A stretch of 64,000 nt of DNA from Ulva prolifera (taxonomy: Eukaryota > Chlorophyta > Ulvophyceae > Ulvales > Ulvaceae): NCBI GenBank assembly GCA_023078555.1, contig CM041203.1:453481-517480 (forward strand), written 5' to 3'. Every line of letters starts with the position of its first letter. The first letter of the stretch is position 1. The notes under the pieces are model-generated. The model saw nothing but the letters and a program-made list of their open reading frames with translations. It was not told where the DNA came from and did no database searches. The translations under genes were made by a program, and so were the position numbers. Shown here one piece after another: positions 1 to 11,164 of the stretch.

Positions 1-234
1 CTTTCTTTAAACCAATTGCACCGACTAGCACAAGTGCACGAGCAATCCACGCGTCAAGCGCGCAATGCCACAGGCGCAGGTCGCCCTGCTTTGAATGCCA
101 TGCACGGCAACATAAAGTCATGCTGGTTTTGCAAGAAGCGAGGCCACGTGGCCGCCGACTGTCGCAAAATTGCGGCGCGTAAAGCTGCGGGCACATGGGT
201 TGAAAAGCCCCGAGGTGATGCTCCAAGGGAGTAA
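1..234 (+). CDS. Gag-like nucleocapsid fragment, CCHC zinc knuckle (5' partial)
   Basis: The frame is open from the first base of the window and stops at 232-234, so the N-terminal capsid part is missing. It carries one retroviral-type zinc knuckle, C-x2-C-x4-H-x4-C, encoded at about 121-171, flanked by basic residues. This motif binds the element RNA during packaging. It is the tail of Gag of the retrotransposon that continues downstream. Pol begins 108 bp later in the same reading frame, after in-frame stops. Confidence 0.85.
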   Translation, partial: LSLNQLHRLAQVHEQSTRQARNATGAGRPALNAMHGNIKSCWFCKKRGHVAADCRKIAARKAAGTWVEKPRGDAPRE

Positions 235-342
235 GCCTGTAAGGTCCACCGGTCTTAGAGGCCACTGGACGCACTTCGGTGCATGACTCACGCGCTTAGT
301 CGCAACGAGTTTGATTGATCGACGCCAACTGGCGCAGAAAAC

Positions 343-3300
343 ATGTTCGAGCCACCAAAAGCTCCATTGCCTAATGAAACAATTGTTTTTGTTTCAAAAC
401 GTCCGCCTAAGACGGACCATCCGAATGAGTTTGCGCACTTTGAGCATATGCACGAGGACAATGAACTCGTGTATGCGCCTAAGTTGCAATTCACACAAGT
501 TCCCGGGAAGAAATCCTTGGTCTTCGAGGGATTATTAGACCACTCATATTGTCGGTTCTTTCTCGATAGCGGTGCCACGCACTCTTTTGTGTCACTAGAT
601 TTCGTGCGAACGAACCACATGAAATTCACACCAACGTCTCACTATAGTGCATCGATGGCGGATGGTACCGGCGTCTCCATTCATGGAGTTGTTCGGGACC
701 TCCACATCAAATTTGGTGCATTTCGGGTCAAAAGCACATTTCTTGTGGTTGACGTGCCAAAGTACGATGCCGTGCTCGGCATGGACTTCCTCCACAGGCA
801 CAATCCCATGCTAAATTGGCGCAAGCGGTGTATGAATTTGACGTTCCCAACGCGACATGGTTCGCGTGACGTGCACGTGGCGGCGTATCGTGAGAACTGT
901 GAGGTCCCATCGATCGACTCAAAGACATTCGAATTGTGCTCTTTAGATGCATTCGCCAAAAGCATACAGCGTGACAGTCATGACAACCTCGATGACGCGT
1001 TTATCGCATGTGTCACTCCAATCATGAGCTCTGTCGACGCAAACGCGACTCATGAGTCTTCGGGTTTGGGTTCGACCCATCCCAGTATCAGTGCAATCAT
1101 CAAAGAATATTCGGATGTCTTGGTCTCTCAAATTCCCGGCGGGCTTCCGCCCGAAAGACTTGATGCACACAATAGACCCATTGAACACACCCTTGAGACT
1201 GATCCTAACGTACAGCCATTCAAGCGATCTCCAAGGCCTTTCACGGCCGAGGAGGACGAGGAAATCAAACGCTACATTGCGGATTTCATGGCAAAAGGGT
1301 GGATCACTCCGTCTCTGTCTCCATGGGCCGCACCGGTCCTTTTTGTGCCCAAAAAGGTTGACCCCGTTACGGGCAAACGTTCATGGCGGATGTGCATCTC
1401 ATATGTGAATCTGAATTCGAAAACTCTGAATCGCATTGCATACCGGTTGCCGCGCATCTCGGACTTGCTCGAACGCATTGCGGGAGCTCGTTACTTCAGC
1501 AAGATCGATTTGCTTGACGGTTACTATCAAGTACGTATGCGTGATTCGGACATACCTAAGACGGGTTTCACAACTCCGTATGGCAACTTTGAATTCAGAG
1601 TGATGCCAATGGGTTTATGCGGTGCACCTTCGACATTCCAATACCTCATGGACAACACATTCCGTGCAGACTTGACGCTGCCGGATGGTACCATTGTCCC
1701 ATCGAATCGTGTCATAGCCATTTACTTGGATGACATATGCATTTTCAGTATGACCGAATCTGAACACCTCATGCACATACGCGCTGTTTTGCAGCGCCTG
1801 CGTGAACACAAGCTGTTTGTCAAGCCAACTAAATGTGAATGGATGCGACAGCAAATTGAGTTTTTAGGTCATATTGTCTCTGCACAGGGAATGTCCATTC
1901 AGCCTCAAAAGGCAAGTGCTTTGTCTGATTGGCCCGCGCCCACATCGGTGCAGGAAGTTCGATCTGCGCTGGGAACCTTCGGGTTCTGGCGTCAGTACAT
2001 TCGAGATTACGCGGGAATGACAGCGCCATTGACAGCCCTGCTTGGCAAGGGCGTCGTCTGGCGGTGGCGAGAAGACGTCGAAGCAGCAGCATTCAACTCA
2101 TTGAAGCGTGCGATCACAACTGCTCCTATCTTAATGCATGCTGATCCTGCAAAGCCTTTTGTGATAGTTAGTGACGCATCTGATTATGGAGTGGGTGCAT
2201 CGCTTGAGCAATGCGACGTCAACAATCGCCGACGCCCTGTGTCCTTTTTCTCGCACAAACTTAATAAATGCGAACGCAAGTATCCAGTTCACGAACGTGA
2301 GTTGCTTGCAATAGTGCTTGCATTACGTGTCTGGCGCCATCTGCTTTATGGCTCCGAGTTTCAGGTGCACTGCAAGACGGACCATCGTCCTCTGCAGCAT
2401 TTCTTGACACAATGCAATCTATCGCCAAGACAGGTAAGATGGCAACAGTATTTGTCTGAGTTCAATCTGTCGGTTGACTATGTGCCTGGCAAGGAAAACA
2501 CGTTCGCTGACGGGTTATCCCGTCGCCCTGACTTGCGTCTGATGATGGTCTCCGCACTTGCAGACATCAATGATACATTGACAGAGATTAAAGATGGATG
2601 CAGAGCCACTGTGGAAGCGAAGCGACTGATGGGAAAGGCTCGCACAGCTAAAGGCAGTGCGAAATCTCCATACCGTCTGCTGCATGGCCTGCTGTATTAC
2701 GTCGCGAAAGGCAAGCATCGTGTATATGTGCCTGCCTACAAGAACTTACGGACGCGATTGATCTCTGCGTACCACGACTTGCCTGTCGCTGGTCATCTTG
2801 GTTGGCACAAGAGCTATGACGCTCTGTCTCAACACTACTACTGGCCGAACATGACTGAAGATGTACAGTCTTACGTTCGTAGGTGTCCCACTTGTCAGCG
2901 TGCCAAGATCACGCTGCAACCTAAGCCTCCGTTGCATCCGTTGCCGGTTCCCGATCGTCCCTTTTCGCACATCACTCTCGACTGGTTGAGCGGTTTTCCG
3001 ATGAGTAGCAAGAATCACAATTGCTTGCTGAATATCATTGATCGTTTCTCCAAATGGGCTATCGTTGTTCCGTGCACGAAGACAATGAACACACAACAGT
3101 TATGCGACGTGCTTTATGAGCGCGTCTTCTCCTGGGTTGGGCTGCCCGAATCAATCATAGGTGACAGAGATTCACGATTAACTGCATCTCGCATGCGTGA
3201 TCTCAAACGTGCCTTGGGAATGCGTGTGATTAACAGCACTGCGTATCACCCACAAACCGATGGACAAACAGAGAATTTCCATCGCACTCTGCTCAGCATG

Positions 3301-4197
3301 ATGAGAGCATTTGTCAACAAATATCACTCCAATTGGGAGGACATTTTGCCTTCACTGCTGTATGCTTACCACAACACCATCCATACAGCCACAGGTTTCA
3401 CGCCACATCGACTGCTGTTTGGTTGGACTCCACGTGACCTCCGTGCCCCATTGTTGACTGTCCCGGGTTCTGAGTATCCTGAGATTGAGGAATGGCTGGT
3501 GCAGAGGCAAGCTGACTTGCTGAAGGCTGGCATAAGCTTGGAAGCCGCTAGGGCTGCCATGATTCGTGCCTATAAGCCTGCTGCAAATGCGCATGAATAT
3601 TGTGTTGGGAATCTGGTCAAGGTTTCCACCCGTGTTCTGCCTATTCGTTGTGCTTCTACTCAGGCTCCCAAGTTGATGGCTCGGTACATTGGTCCTTTTG
3701 AAGTGACCGAGATTGTTGCTGCCGGTGCTATTAGGCTGAAGCTGCCTGATGCGTACAACACGACTCATGATGTCTTCAGCGTGCATGACATCCGTCCCTG
3801 GCTGCATGCTGCTGGTAGACAGCTTGATCTGGACTATCCAGAGGTTGTGGCACATCCCTGTCTCAACCGTGTTGTACAGGTACTGGATCGCAAGAAGTTC
3901 GGCCCTGCACCTCGCGGAGCTGAGCCGCTGGACATCCCTGCCCAGTATCTGGTCGTTCGGATCGACGGCACCACTGAGTGGCTGCCACTGAGTCGTATGA
4001 CTGAAGACGAGGAGCGCGGACTTATCAAGAAGTTCGAATACCGCTTCCCTCGTTCACTCATCCGTCCTTGCGCCCCAGTTTCGGCGTATCCTCCTGAGGA
4101 TCGTATTGATGCTGAAGATGTGGACTCTGATGACGAAATCAACGTTGAGTTGGCTAACTCATTAGAAGAACGCTTCGGTCCTCGCGGGCTGAGCTGA
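343..4197 (+). CDS. pol: Ty3/gypsy Pol polyprotein (protease, RT, RNase H, integrase)
   Basis: A 1284-residue polyprotein that copies the element RNA into DNA and inserts it. Domains in order: retropepsin-like aspartic protease with DSGA at residues 75-78; reverse transcriptase with the YLDD catalytic box near residue 461; RNase H with an SDAS box near residue 610; integrase with an H-H-C-C zinc-binding module at roughly 818-855; then a DDE core with D near 880, D near 944 in GDRDS, and E in GQTEN near 978. The C-terminal 100 residues after the integrase include a stretch at about 1175-1240 resembling the position and pattern of a degenerate chromodomain, an inference from pattern only. All catalytic residues I looked for are present. 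The first ATG at 343 was taken as start; stops in the same frame lie just upstream. Confidence 0.95.
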   Translation: MFEPPKAPLPNETIVFVSKRPPKTDHPNEFAHFEHMHEDNELVYAPKLQFTQVPGKKSLVFEGLLDHSYCRFFLDSGATHSFVSLDFVRTNHMKFTPTSHYSASMADGTGVSIHGVVRDLHIKFGAFRVKSTFLVVDVPKYDAVLGMDFLHRHNPMLNWRKRCMNLTFPTRHGSRDVHVAAYRENCEVPSIDSKTFELCSLDAFAKSIQRDSHDNLDDAFIACVTPIMSSVDANATHESSGLGSTHPSISAIIKEYSDVLVSQIPGGLPPERLDAHNRPIEHTLETDPNVQPFKRSPRPFTAEEDEEIKRYIADFMAKGWITPSLSPWAAPVLFVPKKVDPVTGKRSWRMCISYVNLNSKTLNRIAYRLPRISDLLERIAGARYFSKIDLLDGYYQVRMRDSDIPKTGFTTPYGNFEFRVMPMGLCGAPSTFQYLMDNTFRADLTLPDGTIVPSNRVIAIYLDDICIFSMTESEHLMHIRAVLQRLREHKLFVKPTKCEWMRQQIEFLGHIVSAQGMSIQPQKASALSDWPAPTSVQEVRSALGTFGFWRQYIRDYAGMTAPLTALLGKGVVWRWREDVEAAAFNSLKRAITTAPILMHADPAKPFVIVSDASDYGVGASLEQCDVNNRRRPVSFFSHKLNKCERKYPVHERELLAIVLALRVWRHLLYGSEFQVHCKTDHRPLQHFLTQCNLSPRQVRWQQYLSEFNLSVDYVPGKENTFADGLSRRPDLRLMMVSALADINDTLTEIKDGCRATVEAKRLMGKARTAKGSAKSPYRLLHGLLYYVAKGKHRVYVPAYKNLRTRLISAYHDLPVAGHLGWHKSYDALSQHYYWPNMTEDVQSYVRRCPTCQRAKITLQPKPPLHPLPVPDRPFSHITLDWLSGFPMSSKNHNCLLNIIDRFSKWAIVVPCTKTMNTQQLCDVLYERVFSWVGLPESIIGDRDSRLTASRMRDLKRALGMRVINSTAYHPQTDGQTENFHRTLLSMMRAFVNKYHSNWEDILPSLLYAYHNTIHTATGFTPHRLLFGWTPRDLRAPLLTVPGSEYPEIEEWLVQRQADLLKAGISLEAARAAMIRAYKPAANAHEYCVGNLVKVSTRVLPIRCASTQAPKLMARYIGPFEVTEIVAAGAIRLKLPDAYNTTHDVFSVHDIRPWLHAAGRQLDLDYPEVVAHPCLNRVVQVLDRKKFGPAPRGAEPLDIPAQYLVVRIDGTTEWLPLSRMTEDEERGLIKKFEYRFPRSLIRPCAPVSAYPPEDRIDAEDVDSDDEINVELANSLEERFGPRGLS

Positions 4198-4456
4198 AGC
4201 TCTGGGTTCATCCTGTTTTGGGAATAAGACGATGAAGATAATTTGGGATTGTTTATGGGCCTATCCATCAGTTCGCCTTGAGCTGACTTGGATTCTACTG
4301 CATTGACTGATGTGTCCAGCCACGAGCTGATGCCAGCTTCGGGCTGATGCCAGCTGTTAAGCTGATGATTCCTGTTTTGTTTTGTTTGGTAACCTCTAGG
4401 ACAGAAGATTTTGATATGACCATCTCAATGTGAGAGTCTGGACTTGCCGGGAGGAG

Positions 4457-4699
4457 TGTGCTGGAAGGACATGTCAGTCCGACTTATTGAGAGTGTCTGG
4501 TGGTGCTTACTGCATCCTGGGTGCCACTGTTAGTGAATAAGTTAAAGACATTGTCAGGACTATTTAATCCTGGTCTAGGTTACATTCTAAGGACTGTGCA
4601 AACCTGTAACGACCTGGTCTTGCCTTCTCTTTCAGTACACACATCTCATTTCAGGCCTACTGTCCAAGATCCTAGTCAACCACCAATGGTCAGTCAACA
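4457..4699 (+). repeat. Candidate 3' LTR of the Ty3/gypsy element
   Basis: Begins TGTG directly after a purine tract (GGGAGGAG, 4449-4456) that could serve as polypurine primer, and ends with CA. A TTTAAT box lies inside near 4563. The 243-bp length is short for this family and no second LTR is visible, so the limits are a guess. Confidence 0.3.
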
Positions 4700-4907
4700 T
4701 CAAATGGCTCATAATGCCCGTTGGGGAGGACAGGATTAGTAGATGCTGCTTTACCATCCACTGACGCATGTTTGTGATCACAGTTGCAACGTTACATGTG
4801 ATATGATATACACCATAGTAGTTCACGCTACTGACAAGGACAACACCTCCCTCACGGATGTTAATCATGGTGTGGTACTGTTATTGTATGTCTTTCTCAA
4901 AACACAA

Positions 4908-7840
4908 TTACACCTTGGCAACTGGAACAGTAACTTCCTGCTTCTTTTGTGTGCCTGTGGAATACCCAGTCTTCACTTCCTCCAGTACACCTTCCCACTT
5001 CTTCGCCGGTTCAGACCATGACAAATCCTGCTTAATGCAGTTCAGAACCATGTCTTCAAATTGAGGTGTACCAAAGACTTGGGCAGCACGAGACATGGTT
5101 GCAGCCACTGCATCCACATCTTCAGTTGTAAGACCATCTGCGTCCATTGCTCCCATCTGGAACCCGGTCTTGCTCTCCTTCACAGTGTCGACCAACCCAC
5201 CTGTGGAAGCGACTAGTGGAACAGTTCCATACTGCATGGCGTGCAGCTGGATCAGCCCACATGGCTCGAAGCGCGAGGGCACCATCAAGAAGTCAGCGCC
5301 GGCAGTGATCATGTGTGCCAGGGGGGCACTAAACTTGACAACACCCTTGGCACCTGGGAACTTTTTATCGAGTTGCTCCACCATCTTCTCGAACGTTTTC
5401 TTACCAGTGCCCAGGATCACAACCTGGCAGTCACCCGAAGCAAGAGCCTTGGGAATAGCCTGTAACAATGCTGAATTAAAAAAAGGTTATGTGTACTGTT
5501 GGAGATACCATTGCACTCGCGCCGCTGTCATGCAAGTGAAGGAAAACAAACAGTATGAATTGCACCGACGGAACATACGACAGATCTATTTGTTTACATC
5601 ATTTAGGAGGACAACAGCCCAAGAAGGACACGTACTTTCATCAGGATGTCAACTCCCTTCTGCTCTTCTAGGCGTCCAATGTAACCAAACAATGGAATGC
5701 TGCTCGACACATCCAGACCTAGCTCTGCCTGAAGAGCTTCCTTAGCTGCCTTCTTACCGGCAAATACATTACTTTTGTTGTACTTCACATCCAGGTATTT
5801 ATCAGTTGCTGGGTTCCACTCCGTGGTGTCCATGCCTGCACATAATGCATGCCACTTCAGCACACTCAACCATGATCTTTTGGTACGAAGAAGCAGAGAA
5901 GATTCAAGGAGATATACTATCTCACACACGGACCACACTCATGGATGCCACGAGGATGTGTAGGCCATGCCTACAAGACACTGCACACGCAGACATGAGA
6001 CAGTGTGTCGCCATACCATTCACAATGCCCTCAATGCCTGTCTTCTGAATGACCGTGTCCAGCTCCACACCCTTTGCAGGGCTGCTTGCGATCTCTGTGG
6101 CATAATTAGGAGATACAGTCAGATTCCTATCAGAGGTAAGGAAGCCAGCCTTCATCCAGTTCACCTTCGCGTGTTCACCACCCATCTCCTCAGATATTTC
6201 TGAATCCTCTGCCTTGGGTGTCTTCTCACTGTAAACCTTTTTGTAACCATCCAGGAACTCCAGGGCCTCCAGAGATTCTTCAGGGAGCTCAAGGTCTGCA
6301 AGAGATTCAGGCCAGAACCTGCCTTGGAAAGCGATGTTGTGAATGCAGTAGACTGCCTTGGCGCTTGTGAACTCGCCCTGAGCCTTGTATTTGTGCTGCA
6401 CACCATCGTACGAGTTGATTCAGCAGCACATGCACGCTGACAGCGCCCGCTCAAAGCAAACACCTATCGGGTGCCATAGAAGCAGTACATCGATTCGGTG
6501 TACCGCTTTAGTAAACGGCCTCGACACCAGCAAACGAACACGCACAATGGCACGTAACCGCACGCAGCTATGGGCGGTGCATCTCCTGGATACAGCCATA
6601 CGAGCCCGTATCAGTCGATATCCAGAAAATCAGGGTGCGTCATGATGCTGCAGAATGCGAAACCACAGGGAACGTATCGACGGTTTCGTACCTTCAGCAG
6701 GATTGGAATCATTGCGGTGTGCCAGTCATTCGCGACGAAAACACAGTCTTCCCCGGGACCGAACGGAAGAGAACGAACAGCCTCAATGCACGCCTCGCAG
6801 AAAACGCGGAAGCGCTTCGGGTTGTCCACGTAATCGGCGCCCGACTTCGCGCCATACAGCTTAGCGCCTGTCTTTCCCCACACCTGCGATCCAGATATCA
6901 GTCACGAAGACTTCCCACTGCGCATGGCGATCACAACCGTGCCACTTTGGAAACGTTGTACCCTCACAGCTTTTTGGAATGCAGGTGTGCCTCACCTTGG
7001 CCAGGAACATTGGATGATCAACGAATACACGATCCACGCCCTTCTTCTTGGAGTGGAAGAAACGAACGTCCTCGCCCATCACGTTGACAACAACGGATGT
7101 GTCCCAGGCATCAGAGTATTGATCATAACTGCACAGGCAATAACAAATTGATGAGGCGACAGTGGATACAGCACACTCTTGGATTTGCACTATGCCAAAC
7201 CCACGTGACCCGTGACGAGGAGAGACAGCAAGTACATCACAGGGCGTATCGACAGGCCAGACCTAACACAAAAAGAGAATCAGATTGTCATAGATTTGAC
7301 TATGACGCCGGGTTCGACGATGCCGGAAGTGAGAAGAAGATCCAGAGTATCGACGGGTAACATCCTTTCCACGGAACAGGATATCAACGCAACATGCCTC
7401 AATGTTTGAGCAAACGTTCCTGAGCAAACATGCCTCAATGTATGTACAAAAATGATTTAGGAATTTAGCAGGGGCCGTCCTTGCGCACTCCCGGCTGGAC
7501 AATCAACTGGCATCGGAGATTAAACGCACCGAGGTGCGATGGTCATCACACTGTGACCGCGCTTCGCAAGCTCCACAGGGAGACCACCGACAACGTCTCC
7601 CAAACCTCCTGTCTTGGACCATGGGGCGACTTCAGCAGCGGCGAACACGATGTTCATGGGCATGGCGGACTTCGTGACCGGTGCAGTAGCCTCCGCGACC
7701 GCAGCAGCAGGTGCCACACGAGCATCTTTAGCGTTAGCGGTGCGAAGGCGCGGGGCTAGCTGCACCTTGCTTACAGTTGTTGCTGCCCTGAACCCAACTG
7801 GGGCAACACGCGCGGTGGAGGTACGAATGGTTTGCGACAT
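4908..7840 (-). CDS. GBSS1: Granule-bound starch synthase I (amylose synthesis), six exons
   Basis: ADP-glucose:starch glucosyltransferase (GT5) that elongates amylose inside plastid starch granules. Exons on the minus strand: 7840-7530, 7128-6996, 6883-6692, 6395-6017, 5835-5636 and 5459-4908. All junctions are GT-AG with matching phase, giving 588 codons with no frameshift. The first about 60 residues are rich in Ala, Arg, Ser and Thr, like a chloroplast transit peptide. The ADP-glucose loop [11 protein letters not shown] is in exon 1. The GT5 C-terminal domain has [13 protein letters not shown] and STGGLVDTV in exon 6. The motifs KTGFxMG and DLSWxxPAKxWE near the C-terminus match GBSSI rather than soluble synthases. 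The exon 4 segment after FLDGY is longer and more acidic than the plant sequence I recall. The start ATG heads the transit-like stretch. Confidence 0.96.
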
Positions 7841-10449
7841 GGTGACTTGTTTGAGAAACCACCGACTGGAGCCCTGAGGTAAACGGCTACTGGTGCCTGA
7901 AGATGGCAGTGCATGGTATTTATGTAGGCTCTTGACATGGAGAAGCGTGCAGCAAGTGTGCCGGTTTGTGTCGTAAGGGGAGGGCAAGCACTGGAGAACA
8001 CACATGCACAAGTCATTGCCGTATACTCCATTGCTCGCCTCGTTCCGTTATCAAGATTCCGCAATGGAATCCAGCACATCAGAAAAACAACATTGACCCT
8101 TCACGTATGCTGCCGAGAGCTTTGCCCACGCCTACAACACGTGCGTCCTGGTCGCTGCCGGCTTTGGGCACGGACGCTCCTCCAGGCCGACCGCAGCAAA
8201 GCGCAGTGGAGCCGTGCAAAGCGGAACTCGGAACAATATCATCCACACCGCGAAATGCGCGCGCTGTGAACTGTCTGAAGTTACTGAAAACGAATGCAAA
8301 TTACTGTTGCTGTCAATGTCATGTCTAATGGCCAACAGGTTGTGACAGCCAGAGTCTGCAGCGGTATCGTTCCAGCTCGAGTACCTCATACGGTCCCGAA
8401 TATGGAAGTTTCAGATCCATATGAATTTGGCACGTGATATTTGCATACTTTGTACATGCTAGGGTCCGCTTGCCTTGATGAGCATGATCCCCAGTTCTGC
8501 TCAGCACAGTTCTACATTTGTTCTCTTTGACAAGGTCGGAGGCCAACTAGACACAAAACAAGGGATGTGATGCCCAATTTCCTACTGAACTGGTGGTATG
8601 AATGGACTTGGCTCCCGGCCAAGTGTGTAGTTGTGTTGGGTCACATGTTCTGCACATGTTACATGAGAACGTGCAGAATGTGCCTGCAAGATTACAAGAT
8701 GCAGTAGCCTTTCCGAAGCATTTACCCCTTCGTGACATGCACCACCACTTGGCAGGTTTCCCTGACGTTGACCTGCCCCAAGCAGTTTATATCAGCAAAA
8801 AACGCTGTTCCACAGTATGCATCAGGGGCACTCATGCAGCATCATACACACATTGCGACAAGATCGACCTGTACACGAAAAGTCACCCCTCCATGATTCA
8901 GAACGTTGGGATGCAGCGCAACGCCGACAATAGAGCTTGAGCCTGAACGTCCCCAAGATAGCGGTATCAGGGGGAGCAGACGCGATCACAAGCTCAGACG
9001 GTGCCTTCTGTCTGGAGAAGGCCCCTTTTTGCCGGCCACAGGCGCAGCGGTGCCTAGAGTCGGGCATAGGGATGTGTATAGAGGTTCACTTGCAAATGCA
9101 CAGCACAGCTGCGGGCTGCAGTCGCACAAGGAAGGTGTGGCAATGTGGTGTAGTGGTCATATCACTGGATTGCCACAGAATGGGGGGCAAGTGCATGAGG
9201 AAGCCGGTGCTTCGCAGCCCCTGGTTTCCGCCCCACACCGAGCCGTTGGTTGTGCGCATGTGTTTGGCCAGAAATGGGGCGTGGCATTGATCTGCGGCAC
9301 ACAAGATACATTGAACACCGGTGTAGGACAGGTCATTGCGACAAGTGTGATGTCCATGGCCGGGTTTGGCATGTGGGTGCCGGAAAAAATCACGGGCAAA
9401 ATCAGGGGCAACATACTGGCGGCAGATCCATAGCGTTCTGGCTCTGCTGGCTGCCCAGGATGTGTTCCGCTTCCACATGCCCGATTAACATACGCCCTGG
9501 GCGAACGTGGGGGCGTCAGTGCGCAGGTGAGGGACCCCGATGCGTCAGCCTTCGTGAAATCAGTTCCAGCAGCTGCTGCTCACACATACATGGAGCCACC
9601 GGTGCCATAGAGGGGAACAGGGGAACAGGGGAACAGTGAGCAAATTGCGTGTGGACGTTGCGCTCGATTCATATGGCTGACCTGCCCCCGACCCGACTTT
9701 CCGCCGCTGCGGTATGGGTCCTCATGGCTATCTCACCGCTCAAGGATGATGAGGTCATGCTGAGCATTGCCCAACCCAGGGCCGGCAGGACGCCCCACAC
9801 TGTGCATGGTGAACAGCCATGGTATTTTGTTGCGGTGTCTGTATTGCTCCATGTGGTCATGACACCTCACGTGTTGCACCTCCTGAGAGACGTCAATTAT
9901 GTGTGCCACGGCCGGGACGTCAGACATGTGTGCCACAGGCAGGACGGGATGTGTGCCCACCCAGGGGTGAGCACTCTGGGTGCGCTGTGAGGCTCGGGGT
10001 GGTGCATGGAACGCTTGAGCCTTGTGGAGGCGATGTGCAATCTTGCAATGTCTGTCCTGCATGCAGGCAGAGGACAGACTTGGGGCTGAGACATGTGAAG
10101 TTCGTGCCCGCTTGGTCACAATTTCCTGACAGGTGTCTCAGTGCGGGTGAGCCGCATTGCATCACAGCCTGATAATTAATTATAAGAATGCGCTGGGTGC
10201 TGCTGTGTGCGTGCTGGTGCTCCCAGCTAAGCGTGGCGTGCGTACTTATCGAAGTTAACTTGGCGCTAGCCTGCCCAATATGCTATCACTGCTGGGGTTG
10301 TCGTGTTGCTTGAAATTGACCGTTATTCCTCCGCCAAATTTCTCAGGACTTGCCCCTGTGGCCATGATGCCCATTTGGGGTGGTTTGGCGCTCTGCAGAA
10401 ATCTCAAAGACGGAAAACCCGCGCGCCACGAACGCGCGCAACAGAAAGC
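7841..10449. other. 2.6 kb without a recognisable gene
   Basis: The upstream flank of the starch synthase presumably holds its promoter; I see no clear TATA box. Further on, only short overlapping open frames occur on both strands. One minus-strand frame near 9250-9400 has paired cysteines and a histidine pair reminiscent of a zinc finger, but it is too short and irregular to call. Two related G/C-rich segments at about 9890-9955 both contain ATGTGTGCCAC. Confidence 0.5.
9611..9636. repeat. Short tandem repeat, about three copies of AGGGGAAC
   Basis: Three consecutive near-perfect 8-bp units, a minor microsatellite in the gene-poor stretch. Confidence 0.8.
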
Positions 10450-10935
10450 TTAAGATTTGTCTAGTCGATAGTGAGCGGAAGGAGAGCGCGGAAGAATATA
10501 GGGCGCTCGGAATTCACCACACCGTACTGGATGCGTTCGCGGCGCGCGGGTTGTCCGCGTTTGAGATTTCTGTAGAGCGCATAACCCTGTTTCATTTGTG
10601 GGTATACTCGCTGGCACCTTCTGGGGCATGAAGTCTGGCAAGAGCGAGCATCTCAGACTCTGCGCCGCCTGCACGCTCAGCTCAGATTTGTCATCGCCGA
10701 CCAGGCTCAAAAGATGTTCCAGCTGCTCGACAGACCGCCCGCCTGACCCTGGCAATGTTTCGTGCTCCAGCGTCTCGAGTGCATCTGCTGCTTTGCGAAT
10801 GGCGTCGTCTCTTTGTCTGAGCGATGCAGCTGGTGGCTCTGATGAGCGCTCATTGAATTCAGGATGGCGAGGGTAACAGTCACAGTCGCAAACCATGGCA
10901 CTGTGCCCTGGTTGGCAACTGATGTTGTCAGGCAT
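10450..10935 (-). CDS. Unrecognised open frame, helical and charged
   Basis: A 161-codon minus-strand frame that I do not recognise. Its middle part (about residues 38-95) is rich in Asp, Glu, Arg, Ala and Leu with heptad-like spacing, suggesting an alpha-helical or coiled-coil segment, unlike the low-complexity chance frames around it. The segment DDAIRKAADALE resembles DDELRNAADSLR in the plus-strand frame at 15.7-16.3 kb. The ends are uncertain, as it may be an exon of a larger gene. No function is proposed. Confidence 0.35.
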   Translation of the reverse strand: MPDNISCQPGHSAMVCDCDCYPRHPEFNERSSEPPAASLRQRDDAIRKAADALETLEHETLPGSGGRSVEQLEHLLSLVGDDKSELSVQAAQSLRCSLLPDFMPQKVPASIPTNETGLCALQKSQTRTTRAPRTHPVRCGEFRAPYILPRSPSAHYRLDKS

Positions 10936-11164
10936 GCGGCAATGCGCGCGTACCGTCCCCGACCTACCATGCTATGTGGCCAGTCCTGAACTGGCACTGT
11001 TGAAACAATCATGAGGAGCAACTTGTGCATCGATGACACACACATTGAATGATCCAATGCAAGCGATGCGGCCATAGCATTGGCTGAAGCTGTGCTTGCG
11101 TCTGTCATAGTGCGTCCCGTACCCATGGTGTGTTTGGCACGGCTTTATGCTGTTACACACTGCA

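Larger units (their letters stand above)
1..4699 (+). mobile_element. Ty3/gypsy LTR retrotransposon, 5' part cut off by window edge
   Basis: The element is recognised by the order gag zinc knuckle, aspartic protease, reverse transcriptase, RNase H, integrase, which is the Ty3/gypsy (Metaviridae) order. The 5' LTR and most of gag lie outside the window. The pol frame is open over 1284 codons with no frameshift or internal stop, which points to a recent insertion. The 3' boundary is an estimate: a purine-rich run followed by TGTG at 4457, ending in CA at 4699. Without the 5' LTR neither the LTR nor a target-site duplication can be confirmed. It lies about 200 bp from the 3' end of the starch synthase gene on the opposite strand. 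Confidence 0.9.

Noticed and set aside
5095-5745. 216-codon plus-strand frame
   Set aside because: Antisense shadow of starch synthase exons 5 and 6, which are strongly supported on the minus strand.
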